A stretch of DNA of 64,000 nt from Granulicella sp. S156 (GTDB lineage: Bacteria; Acidobacteriota; Terriglobia; Terriglobales; Acidobacteriaceae). Numbering within the stretch: the stretch's first letter is position 1; each line of letters starts with the position of its first letter. Where the stretch lies: the NCBI RefSeq assembly GCF_009766105.1, contig NZ_LMUH01000022.1:285545-349544 (forward strand), in the 5' to 3' direction. The position numbers and the translations under genes were made by a program. This document shows, in pieces, positions 29,930 through 38,605 of the stretch. The notes under the pieces were generated by a model, which made no database searches, was not told the origin of the DNA, and worked only from the letters and a program-made list of their open reading frames with translations.

Positions 29930-30277
29930 TTAGCGATTGTTAGCAGGAGTGTCTGGTTTGCCTTCGACCTTGTGAGTTACCTTGCGTGTGCCATGCGCGG
30001 TCTTGTGGGCAGCCCTCCTTGTGACGTGGGCGGTCTTATGAGCAGCAACCTTGGTTCCATGCTCCGTATCTCTGGTTGCGACTTTGGTTCCGTGCACCGT
30101 GTCCCTTGCGGCGACCTTAGTTCCATGAGCGGTATCGTGTGCTGCCGTCTTGCTCGCATCTGCGGTATCGTGACCAGCGTTTTTCAGGTCCTGCCCAACC
30201 TGAAGCGGCTGCGCATAAGAGACACCGAGCGAAAGCGCGACAGCAAAAGCAACTCCGGCAATCTTAGTTCTTGTCAT
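29930..30277 (-). CDS. exported 11-residue repeat protein, LEA/histone-like
   Basis: 115 residues. Start ATG 30277 has AAGGAG seven bases upstream; the longer open frame is rejected. A signal peptide (TKIAGVAFAVALSLGVSYAQ) comes first. From residue 48 to 102 there are five consecutive 11-residue units, for example DTAHGTKVAAR, DTVHGTKVATR, DTEHGTKVAAH, KTAHVTRRAAH and KTAHGTRKVTH. The pattern D/K-T-x-H-G-T-K-x-A-x-x is amphipathic and very rich in His, Thr, Lys and Arg. Eleven-residue periodicity is a hallmark of group 3 LEA proteins linked to desiccation tolerance. Metal or polyanion binding are alternatives because of the regular histidines. Confidence 0.7.
   Translation of the reverse strand: MTRTKIAGVAFAVALSLGVSYAQPLQVGQDLKNAGHDTADASKTAAHDTAHGTKVAARDTVHGTKVATRDTEHGTKVAAHKTAHVTRRAAHKTAHGTRKVTHKVEGKPDTPANNR
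29972..30136 (-). repeat. five tandem 33-base coding repeats
   Basis: The DNA encoding residues 48-102 of the exported repeat protein is built from five 33-base units. The three units nearest the signal peptide are the most alike (each contains a variant of caccttggttcc as read on the plus strand), and the distal two are more diverged. Confidence 0.75.
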
Positions 30278-30589
30278 TGAGATTCTCCTTGAAAGACACA
30301 GTAGTCCGGAACTTAATGTTCCCTTGGAGTCCAAGGATACCTGCAAATGCCACGTTGCGTCTCGCGATCCTGGCGCCCCCTGGATTACAAACAGCCGCCG
30401 TATTATCGATACGCCAATGCCTGCGAGGGATATCAGCAAACAAACACCCAGCCGGCGACCGCGGTCTCATACAATTTCAGTATGTTTGTTATAGAGTCAG
30501 GCCCAACGTTAGCCCTGGTGGATCTATAGCGCATACGCAACCCTTTTTAGACATGAACATCGACAACCTGGAAGATCGGTGAACGAAAC

Positions 30590-31213
30590 GTGAAGCACAA
30601 AATCGATATCGAGAAGTGGGCCCGTAAAGCTCACTTCCAATTCTTCAATGCCTTCGAAGAGCCCTATTACGGCGTCTGCGTGAACATCGATTGCACCACA
30701 GCGTATCGGTTTGCCAAAGACGCTGGCATCTCGGTCTTCCTCTATTACCTCTACAAATCACTCTCCGCAGCCCAGAGAATCGAGCCTTTCAAATACCGCA
30801 TAGAAGGAGACGAGGTCTTTCTTCACGATCAGATCGATGCCGGTTCAACCATCGCTCGAAGCAACGGCACCTTCGGATACGGCCATCTTCTCTACAACGA
30901 AAATCTGGAAGAATTTCTGGAAGGCGCCAACCACGTAGTAGAGTGCGTCCGCGGCTCTGACGATCTTGTCCGCACTTTAGCTCCGAATATCATTCGATAT
31001 TCCGCGTTGCCATGGATCGATTTCACCTCGATCTCACATGCCCGGATGTTCTCTCGCCCAGACAGTTGCCCCTGGATCTCGTTCGGCAAAATGACCGAAA
31101 ACGGCGGAAAGAGGTCTATGCCGGTATCGATACACGTGCATCATGCCCTGGTGGACGGGTTGCACGTTGGACAATATATTGAATGCTTTCAGGATCTGAT
31201 GAACGCGTCATAG
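30590..31213 (+). CDS. chloramphenicol acetyltransferase-like protein (CatA fold)
   Basis: 207 residues. The family start IEKWARKAHFQFFNAFEEPY, the substrate-side LPWIDFTSIS with the serine equivalent to the oxyanion-site Ser, and the catalytic histidine motif VSIHVHHALVDGLHVG are all present, so the enzyme should be an active trimeric acetyl-CoA-dependent O-acetyltransferase. Whether chloramphenicol is the real substrate cannot be decided from the sequence; chromosomal homologues of unknown substrate are common. The start is GTG at 30590. It belongs to the accessory patch after mmsA. Confidence 0.85.
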   Translation: MKHKIDIEKWARKAHFQFFNAFEEPYYGVCVNIDCTTAYRFAKDAGISVFLYYLYKSLSAAQRIEPFKYRIEGDEVFLHDQIDAGSTIARSNGTFGYGHLLYNENLEEFLEGANHVVECVRGSDDLVRTLAPNIIRYSALPWIDFTSISHARMFSRPDSCPWISFGKMTENGGKRSMPVSIHVHHALVDGLHVGQYIECFQDLMNAS

Positions 31214-31326
31214 GGTGCCCGGGGCGGTTCACCTGGAACCATTGCTTTCCGGTCTTGAAATTCCTGCATACTGCAAAGCACTATTAACATTTGCCGTAGC
31301 AGGAGTGCGCTACCCTGATCCAACAC

Positions 31327-33573
31327 ATGGCTCCCCAGAAAAAAGTCGCGAAGAAACAAGCAAGCGTGAAGAAGAAGGCAATGGACGAGATCGTTCCTCA
31401 GCCCGCCGATGCGCTGAAGACGCAGAACCGTTTCATCAACCGCGACGAGAGTTGGCTGCTATTCAACCGTCGTGTGCTGGAAGAGGCCGATGACGCCACC
31501 AATCCGCTGCTGGAGCGTCTGAAGTTTCTCGCGATCACTGCCAGCAACCTGGACGAATTTCTCGAGATCCGGGTGGCCGGCATCCTGCAGCAGATGGAAG
31601 AAGACCTGGGGCTTCCGCAGAAGCCGGACGAAGGTGGCCTAACCTCGGATGCCCGCATGGGCCGCCTGCGCGACTGGCTGCATCGCTTCGCGGGCGACCA
31701 GGACCAGTGCTGGACCGATCGCCTGGAGCCCGAGCTCAACGCCGCTGGAATTCGTCTGGTGAGCTGGAAGCAGATGAGCGAAGAAGATCGTCTCTTTGCC
31801 GCACGCTTCTTCCACGATCAAGTCGATCCCCTTCTAACCCCCGTTACGCTGGATCCCTCGCATCCCTTTCCGCGCGTACTCAACAAAGCACTCTGCCTCG
31901 CGTTGCTATTGCGGCACAAACGCAAGAACCGCGCGGGCGTTCGCAGCTCCAAAGTCCTTGGCGTCATCACCATTCCCCGCTCGTTACCGGACCTGATTGT
32001 GCTGCCCGAGCGAAACGGCCAGCGCAACTACCTGCTGCTCGACGAGCTGATCGAAGCGCACTCGGAGCGCATGTTCCGCGGGTACGAAGTTCTGAGCCGC
32101 GCAGCATTTCGCGTCACGCGCAACAGCAACCTCTACATGGAAGAGGAAGAGAGCCGGTCGGTGCTGGAGAGTGTAGCCGCCGAACTCCACAATCGCCGCA
32201 AAGGTGACGTTGTTCGGATGGAGATCGACGTTACTGCAGCGGATGCGATCGCTGAGCGGCTGCGCATAAACTTTGAGCTTGAGGAGTGGCAGGTCTTTCG
32301 CACCAAAGCCCCTGTCAACCTCATCCGCCTGATGAACCTGTACAAAGAGGTGAAGACTCCCGAGCTGAAGTTTCCCGAGTTTCACGGGCGCCGGCTTCAA
32401 CTCGGCCCCAAGGCCAGAGATGTCTTCGACGAACTGCGCAAGCGCGATATTCTGCTGCATCACCCCTTCGACAGCTACAACACGGTGGAGGCGTTCATCG
32501 CCGCAGGCACCAGTGATCCTCGCGTCATCTCGATGAAGCAGACGCTCTACCGTACCAGCGCCGACTCATCGATGTTCCGGGCGCTCACCGAAGCCGCCCA
32601 GAGCAAGGACGTGACGGTGGTGGTCGAGCTGATGGCACGTTTTGACGAGGCCTCCAACATCCGCTGGGCGCGTGAGCTGGAAGACGCCGGGGTACAGGTA
32701 TTTCACGGAATCTACGGGCTCAAAACGCACTGCAAACTGGCGCTGCTGTGGCGACGCGATCCAGATGGTGTCGTACGCAGCTACGCGCATCTCGGCACAG
32801 GTAACTACAACCCCGTCACAGCGCGCTTCTATACCGACATCAGCCTGATGACGGCGCGGCCGGAGTTGACCGAGGCCATGCAGCGCGTCTTTCGCTACCT
32901 GACCGCCAATTGGGAGGCAAGCCAGGAAACCTACCGTCCGCTGATGGTCGCTCCCATCACGCTGGCCGATGACATCCTTGCGCTGATCACTCGCGAAGAG
33001 GCCCACGCGCGCAAGGGGCATAAGGCACACATCATCGCCAAGATGAACGCGCTACTGGACACAAAGACCATCGAGGCGCTCTATTCGGCGTCGCAGGCCG
33101 GCGTTGAAATTGATCTCATCATTCGCGGCATGTGCGCCCTGCGTCCCGGCGTTCACGGCCTGAGTGAGCGCATTCGCGTGCGCTCCATCGTGGGACGTTT
33201 CCTGGAGCACAGCCGCATCTTCTGGTTCGCCAATGGCGGTCATGAAGAGGTCTACGCAGGCAGCGCCGACTGGATGCCTCGCAACCTCTATGAGCGCTGC
33301 GAAGTCGTCTTCCCGGTCTGCGACGATGCAGGCAAACACAGACTACGCAAAGAGATCCTCGAAACCTACCTGAAAGACGATGTGAAGGCGCGATTGATGC
33401 AGCCCGATGGGACTTACATCCGAGCCACCGGCAGCGGAACACGTCTCAGCGCACAGGACTGGTTCATGCAGCACGCAACCGCCGCCGACACAACGCAGGA
33501 CCGGCAGGAACCCACTGCAACCACCGCTTTGCCTGCAGCTACTGTAGCGACCCCCAAAAAGGCGAGATCCTGA
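31327..33573 (+). CDS. ppk1: polyphosphate kinase 1
   Basis: 748 residues. Makes inorganic polyphosphate from ATP through a phosphohistidine intermediate. Domain order is standard: N-terminal RFINRDESWLLFNRRVLEEA, head domain, then two phospholipase-D-like catalytic domains. The autophosphorylated histidine is in HGIYGLKTHCKLAL and the second catalytic histidine in VGRFLEHSRIFWFANGG. The N terminus carries a Lys-rich leader, so ATG 31381 (MDEIVPQPAD) is an alternative start. It ends in front of a strong bidirectional terminator. Confidence 0.95.
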   Translation: MAPQKKVAKKQASVKKKAMDEIVPQPADALKTQNRFINRDESWLLFNRRVLEEADDATNPLLERLKFLAITASNLDEFLEIRVAGILQQMEEDLGLPQKPDEGGLTSDARMGRLRDWLHRFAGDQDQCWTDRLEPELNAAGIRLVSWKQMSEEDRLFAARFFHDQVDPLLTPVTLDPSHPFPRVLNKALCLALLLRHKRKNRAGVRSSKVLGVITIPRSLPDLIVLPERNGQRNYLLLDELIEAHSERMFRGYEVLSRAAFRVTRNSNLYMEEEESRSVLESVAAELHNRRKGDVVRMEIDVTAADAIAERLRINFELEEWQVFRTKAPVNLIRLMNLYKEVKTPELKFPEFHGRRLQLGPKARDVFDELRKRDILLHHPFDSYNTVEAFIAAGTSDPRVISMKQTLYRTSADSSMFRALTEAAQSKDVTVVVELMARFDEASNIRWARELEDAGVQVFHGIYGLKTHCKLALLWRRDPDGVVRSYAHLGTGNYNPVTARFYTDISLMTARPELTEAMQRVFRYLTANWEASQETYRPLMVAPITLADDILALITREEAHARKGHKAHIIAKMNALLDTKTIEALYSASQAGVEIDLIIRGMCALRPGVHGLSERIRVRSIVGRFLEHSRIFWFANGGHEEVYAGSADWMPRNLYERCEVVFPVCDDAGKHRLRKEILETYLKDDVKARLMQPDGTYIRATGSGTRLSAQDWFMQHATAADTTQDRQEPTATTALPAATVATPKKARS

Positions 33574-33611
33574 CACGCCTGAAGCCGCGACACTATTAGG
33601 TATAGAACAAA

Positions 33612-33673
33612 CTTAAAGTCAGATGCCCCACACTCCCGCATTTTTGCGAGGGTGTGGGGCATCTGACTTTAAG
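33612..33673. terminator. strong bidirectional terminator between ppk1 and the S53 protease
   Basis: A 28-base stem with two mismatches: CTTAAAGTCAGATGCCCCAC pairs with its complement at 33654-33673 and continues to a TTTTT loop. It is by far the cleanest hairpin in the region and separates two convergent genes. Confidence 0.85.
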
Positions 33674-33675
33674 GG

Positions 33676-36624
33676 TTATTGAATGATTACGTTGAAGCTG
33701 GTGTTGTTGGTAATGGTGGAGTTGACGCTGTCCGTGCCGGTTACGGTGAAGGAATAGGTTCCGGCTGGAGCATTGTTAGCACTTGATCCTATAGGGACAG
33801 AGGAGGAACCGCTACTGCAACCCATCAGACCAAAACCGCTGAAACTAAGCATCACCAGCGCTACGAGAGCCAAGCCACCACGGAGTAGACGCGAACGGTG
33901 CCTGAAGCATCCAGCGATCAGGAGGCATGCAAAGGCCGCGGGGAAAGGAGCGCTCTTCCAAGGCGAATGATGTAAGCCCGTCGGCATGGACAAACTCGAA
34001 CTGGAAGAGTGCGCCGGAAGAATGCGAACAGTCCTAGTCCCACTCGTGCCTTGGCGGTTAAGCACTGTCAGATTGTTGCTATTGCAGGTGCTCACACTGG
34101 TATAGAACGTAATAGTTTCGGAGACCGCAGCTGCGCCGACAACCGTAAGATTATTAGCAGCGACGCAGAAGTTGGTCAAGGAGCTGGGATAGGTCAAAGT
34201 TAGATCAACCGTTCCGGTGTATCCATTGACGGGTGTGATCGTCACGGTCGATGTGCCGGAACTGCCCGCGGTGATGGTGACGTTAGAAGCCGCGATGGTA
34301 AAGGAAGTGCCACCGACATTGAGAGTGACGGATCCCTTCGACGACGCATAATTTGAGTCACCAGAATAGGTGGCAATAATAGTGTGCGCCCCGGAAACGG
34401 AGGTGGAGTAGGTGTAGGTATAGGCTCCGTTGACCAGGGTGAATGGTGAGCCGGAAACTGCCGTTCCGTTGTCCGTGATCGCAACGGTTCCAGTGGGAGT
34501 GACAGAGCCACTGGTATAGCCGATCGTGACGGTGATTGTGTCATTCACGCTAATGGCAGGCGAAAGGGTGGCTGCCGATACAGTCGTCGTGGAAGCCAAC
34601 AAAGCGGAGGTTGAAGGTGCCCATGCTGTCACCAGCTGATATAGATCAACTGAACCGAGACCGGATGCCTCGTCATAGCCGGTAGTTGCAGGATACTCGG
34701 TTGTGGAAGGAGCAACGCATGCGAGATTTTCGGTTGTTGTTGACGACAGAGCTGCCGCTGGATAACTAAGGCCGGCGAGGCACTCATTATTACCGCTGGT
34801 GATGTCATGGAAAGCAGAACCATAGGTTGCAGTGCTGGAAGCCAGAGTGTAGAGTTCGGGATTCACCAGCCCCTGCCCCGTGTTGTAGCCCTTGGCCTGA
34901 TTGATAATGGCCACCATGCCGGCGAAGATGGGCGCGGCAAAACTAGTGCCTCCGGCGACGGTGAGGTACTGGTCGTTGGCATCGCGGAAACCGTTGGAGC
35001 AGCTCCCAGTGATGCCGGTATCTGTGCTGTCGCTGGAGCAGTAGAGATAGCCAGCATTATTGGGCGAAGCATCCAGCGAAACGTCAGGGACGAGGCGGAA
35101 GCTGCCAGTGGTGGGGATACCAGTAACGCCAGCCTGCCAGGATGGACGAGACGTCAAGGCACTGACGCCACCGCCACCCGAGGAAAGACCGTTAGTGGAG
35201 CTGTCATCGTTCCATACCTGTTCGGGGATGTAGGAGAGCGCGGAGCTGATGATGTCGGTGGAAGTCTCTGCGGCAAAGTAGGTATTGTTACCTGCAGCAA
35301 CATCAGTAGCTGGAAACTCCGTGCCACCCAGACCGGTGACATACTGACTGCTGGCAGGAAAGTCGACGGCGAGAGCTTCCTGCTGAGTGGTGCTGAGGAC
35401 GGTCGGATCATCGCCGGAGCAATCGGTAGATCCATCGTCACCAGCGGCTGAGATGATGGTCTGTCCTTGGCTGGCCCCCTGCTCAAGAACTGCATTGAGG
35501 CTGGCATAGGAATAGGTGCCAGAGGTAGAAAGATCGGTCTCACAGTCGCCATAGCTGGAACTGACGATAGGAGCGAGATCAGAATCGATGGCGTACTCGA
35601 GCGATTGAAAAGCACCACCGTTATTCTGGCTGTTGCCTGTATAGACGAAGTTGATAGTGGCGCCTTTGGCGATTGCGCCGGAATATTCAATATCCAGGTC
35701 GGACTCGACCTCATCGCCATCCGTAACAGGGTTTATAGCGGAGGATCCTGTATTAGGCACGAGCGTCAGAGTAGGCGTCTTGTTAGTAAGACCAGCCGCA
35801 GTTTGAAAGTTCGTAATATCGGAGGTATTGATGAAAGACTGCCCGACAATAGCGATCGTCTGATTCGTTCCGGTATAACCTGCACTATAGGCAGGGTTGA
35901 TGTCGTAAATCGTCGCGATATCTCCGGGCGTAAGGTAGTGACTACCGGTCTGGCTGGAGGTAAAGTTAGGCCTCGCAAGCTGCGGCGCACTTACCTTGAC
36001 GTGCGTGCGGGGACGGTAGTCGGAGAGGTTGGTAACCGCCAAAACACTGGAGGCCAGAGCCGAAGGCAGCGTGAGGTCGTTGGCCGGGGAGAAATGTGTC
36101 TCAGATCCCGATCTGTAGTAGTGGAGCGGCGCTCCAAAGGCGGACTCTACCAAAGCAGCAGTACCCGAGAAATGGATGCGATCGCGACTATTGGAGATAG
36201 AATCAACGGTGAAGCCTTGCTGTTGGAGCCAGCTCTCAACGGCGGCAATATCAGAGGCAGCAGCGCCGAATTGGGCGCCAAACTGCGTAGGCGTTAGCCA
36301 TTGGTGGTAAAGCGGCGATGCAGGGTTCTGCTGTGCGGCGACAAGGGCGTCGAGGGCGGTCTGCTGCGCGGCGGTGCGGCTAAAGACAAAAGTAATACCC
36401 GTAAGTTTTGTCGAGGCAGGCAGGGCGCCGATGTCATTGGCTGCAACGGCGCGAGCAGGGTGTGATCCTGTAAGCGTGAAGCGACTGGAACCGTTGATGG
36501 GCGCCGTAATCCGCGCCTGGGGAGTGGCCAGCGACTGGGCCGATGATGCAGCAGAAGAAAAGGCGATGCCGGAAACGAACAAAGCACTGGCGGCTACGAA
36601 ACGGGCGAGACGGGAAGACGGCAT
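33676..36624 (-). CDS. secreted S53 serine-carboxyl peptidase with Ig-like repeats
   Basis: About 982 residues from ATG 36624, which has AAGGGA seven bases upstream and is followed directly by a signal peptide. A pro-kumamolisin activation domain (about 60-200) comes first. In the S53 catalytic domain, Glu and Asp are in VTDGDEVESDLDIEYSGA, the oxyanion Asp in VSSSYGDCET and the Ser in VAGGTSFAAPIFAGM. Then come an Ig-like repeat (TPTGTVAITDNG..ATYSGDSNYASS) and a second beta domain. Near the C terminus are two hydrophobic segments split by RHRSRLLRGG and a lipobox-like LMGCSSG, followed by one more short beta segment. An acid-active secreted endopeptidase is expected. Confidence 0.9.
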   Translation of the reverse strand: MPSSRLARFVAASALFVSGIAFSSAASSAQSLATPQARITAPINGSSRFTLTGSHPARAVAANDIGALPASTKLTGITFVFSRTAAQQTALDALVAAQQNPASPLYHQWLTPTQFGAQFGAAASDIAAVESWLQQQGFTVDSISNSRDRIHFSGTAALVESAFGAPLHYYRSGSETHFSPANDLTLPSALASSVLAVTNLSDYRPRTHVKVSAPQLARPNFTSSQTGSHYLTPGDIATIYDINPAYSAGYTGTNQTIAIVGQSFINTSDITNFQTAAGLTNKTPTLTLVPNTGSSAINPVTDGDEVESDLDIEYSGAIAKGATINFVYTGNSQNNGGAFQSLEYAIDSDLAPIVSSSYGDCETDLSTSGTYSYASLNAVLEQGASQGQTIISAAGDDGSTDCSGDDPTVLSTTQQEALAVDFPASSQYVTGLGGTEFPATDVAAGNNTYFAAETSTDIISSALSYIPEQVWNDDSSTNGLSSGGGGVSALTSRPSWQAGVTGIPTTGSFRLVPDVSLDASPNNAGYLYCSSDSTDTGITGSCSNGFRDANDQYLTVAGGTSFAAPIFAGMVAIINQAKGYNTGQGLVNPELYTLASSTATYGSAFHDITSGNNECLAGLSYPAAALSSTTTENLACVAPSTTEYPATTGYDEASGLGSVDLYQLVTAWAPSTSALLASTTTVSAATLSPAISVNDTITVTIGYTSGSVTPTGTVAITDNGTAVSGSPFTLVNGAYTYTYSTSVSGAHTIIATYSGDSNYASSKGSVTLNVGGTSFTIAASNVTITAGSSGTSTVTITPVNGYTGTVDLTLTYPSSLTNFCVAANNLTVVGAAAVSETITFYTSVSTCNSNNLTVLNRQGTSGTRTVRILPAHSSSSSLSMPTGLHHSPWKSAPFPAAFACLLIAGCFRHRSRLLRGGLALVALVMLSFSGFGLMGCSSGSSSVPIGSSANNAPAGTYSFTVTGTDSVNSTITNNTSFNVIIQ

Positions 36625-37018
36625 GGGATATCCCTTTACTGCAGGCGCGCAAGACACGCTGCGTTTGTGAAACACCGGAAAGATAGCTACATCAACTAAG
36701 CTAGACGACAGAATGGTTCCTTAGGTTTACAGGGCATTCTCCCTGTCTGGCGTGAAACGGCGCGCTTATTTCGTCGAAAAGTGTCAAGCCAGGAATGTTT
36801 CTCTTGTAAATGCCTCCCGGGGGCTAGGAACTGCATACCGTAGTCTCCAGGGAAAACGGCGCTCGCTGCACTCCTGTGAGGCACAGAAACAGGAGAACTG
36901 CTCTACAATCGTTCCTCAAAGCGCTTCGCGAGAGGCTTACGTTCAAGACGGCCGTTTCCACAATCGCGCAGCATCCCGCACTGGCGGGGCAAGCGTTCTA
37001 TCGCAAGGAAGAGGTTTG
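36625..37018. other. divergent intergenic region between the S53 and M16 protease genes
   Basis: About 390 bases between two divergent starts. An open frame reaches from 36752 into the M16 gene but lacks a signal peptide, so I treat it as non-coding leader. A small inverted repeat CAGGGcattctCCCTG lies at 36730-36745 and a TACAAT box at 36904-36909. No promoter can be named with confidence. Confidence 0.4.
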
Positions 37019-38605
37019 ATGGTTAAGTCTGCGTCACACACATACGGTCACCGACAACAGCACAATGCATTCTTCAGATCCATGGCACTCGCCACGGTCG
37101 CTTTGCTGCTGGTTCCAGGCCTCAAAGCACAGGACAAGTACGAACAGCAGATGGCCGCCCACACTACAGTCAAGGTGCTGCCCAACGGCCTGACCCTTGT
37201 ACTGAGCGAACGCCACGAAGCGCCTGTCTTCAGCTTCTATACGCTGGTCGACGCCGGTTCAGCCGACGATCCTGGTGGACAGAGCGGACTCGCCCACATG
37301 TTCGAGCACATCGCCTTCAAGGGCACAGACCAGATCGGCACAACCGACTACCCCGCCGAAAAAGCCGCGCTCGAAAAAGTCGAACAGGCCTATGCCGCTT
37401 ACGACGCCGAGTTCCGCAAGCCGGTAGGCCGCGATGAAGCACGCCTTACGAGCCTGCACCAGGCCTTTGAAGATGCCGTGAAAACCGCGCAGACCTATGT
37501 AATCCCCAATCAGTTCTCCGAGATCGCGGAAGAGAACGGCGCGGTGGATCTGAATGCGTCAACCGAGGAAGACTCCACGCAATACTTCTGGAGCATGCCC
37601 TCGAACCGCCTGGAACTGTGGGCCTATCTGGAGTCCAGCCGCATCGGCTGGCCAGTGGCACGAGAGTTCTACAAAGAGCGCGACGTGGTCAACGAAGAAC
37701 GCCGCATGCGCATCGACTCTTCACCGCAGGGCCGCCTCATCGAGGAGTTTCTCGCTGCAGCCTATATGGCACACCCCTATGGCCGTCCGGGCGTCGGCTG
37801 GGAGAGCGACATCACCCAGGTAACCGCGACCGAAGCCGCTGCGTTTCATAGCAAGTATTACGTCCCGTCGAATATCGTCGTCGCGGTTGTCGGCGACTTC
37901 GACACCCAGACTGCGCTGCCCATACTGGAACGCTACTTCGGCCGCATTCCTGCCGGACCCAAGCCTGAGCCCCTAACCACCGTCGAGCCGCCACAGCACG
38001 CCGAGCGCACAGTCGTTCTGCGCGAAGCCACGCAGCCCATTTACGTGGAGGGTTACCACAAGCCGGACTACCGCGATCCCGACGATTCGGTCTATGACGC
38101 CATCACGGATATCTTCTCGAACGGCCGCACCTCGCGCCTCTATCGCAGCCTGGTTCGCGACCAGAAGATCGCTCTGGTGGCAGAAGGATTCAGTGGCTTC
38201 CCCGGCAACAAGTTCCCCGGCCTGTTCGCGTTCTATGCCCTGCCCCAGCGTGGTCACACCTCGGATGAACTGCGCACGGCGATCCATAAGGAACTCGACA
38301 CTTTGAAAACCACGGACGTCAGCGATGCCGAACTCGAACGCTTCAAGACCCGCGCTCGTGCCGAACTGCTTCGCGGCCTCGACGACAACTCGGGCATCGC
38401 CTCGGAGTTAGCTGAGTATCAGACACGCTTCGGCGACTGGCGCGAGATGTTCAAGGAACTTGCAAAGATCGACGCTGTGACAAAGGCCGACATCCGGCGC
38501 GTTGCAAACAAGACGTTCGTAGAAAGCAATCGCACCAGCGCACGCATCGACTTCCAGGCTCCGACTGCAACACCTGACTCGGCTGGCAACGGAGGTGCGA
38601 AATGA
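37019..38605 (+). CDS. M16 zinc peptidase, catalytic subunit type
   Basis: 528 residues. The ATG at 37019 has AAGGAAGAGG upstream and starts a signal peptide (FRSMALATVALLLVPGLKAQ), so the protein is periplasmic or secreted. The inverted zinc motif HxxEH reads HMFEHIAFKG, and the downstream acidic ligand is near ERDVVNEERRMRID. The later R/Y region and the LVRDQKIALVAE segment match the insulinase/pitrilysin fold. It overlaps the next M16 gene by ATGA, and the pair presumably forms one heterodimer like the mitochondrial or Sphingomonas two-subunit M16B enzymes. Confidence 0.92.
   Translation: MVKSASHTYGHRQQHNAFFRSMALATVALLLVPGLKAQDKYEQQMAAHTTVKVLPNGLTLVLSERHEAPVFSFYTLVDAGSADDPGGQSGLAHMFEHIAFKGTDQIGTTDYPAEKAALEKVEQAYAAYDAEFRKPVGRDEARLTSLHQAFEDAVKTAQTYVIPNQFSEIAEENGAVDLNASTEEDSTQYFWSMPSNRLELWAYLESSRIGWPVAREFYKERDVVNEERRMRIDSSPQGRLIEEFLAAAYMAHPYGRPGVGWESDITQVTATEAAAFHSKYYVPSNIVVAVVGDFDTQTALPILERYFGRIPAGPKPEPLTTVEPPQHAERTVVLREATQPIYVEGYHKPDYRDPDDSVYDAITDIFSNGRTSRLYRSLVRDQKIALVAEGFSGFPGNKFPGLFAFYALPQRGHTSDELRTAIHKELDTLKTTDVSDAELERFKTRARAELLRGLDDNSGIASELAEYQTRFGDWREMFKELAKIDAVTKADIRRVANKTFVESNRTSARIDFQAPTATPDSAGNGGAK

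Noticed and set aside
30436-30475. Third copy of the mmsA terminator (acacccagccggcgaccgcgg)
   Set aside because: Only one arm is present and there is no pairing partner or mmsA-like coding tail; likely chance or a fragment too short to interpret.
36752-37018. Upstream extension of the M16 peptidase by 89 codons
   Set aside because: Would place a signal peptide in the middle of the protein; the ATG at 37019 has a good ribosome site and starts the signal peptide.
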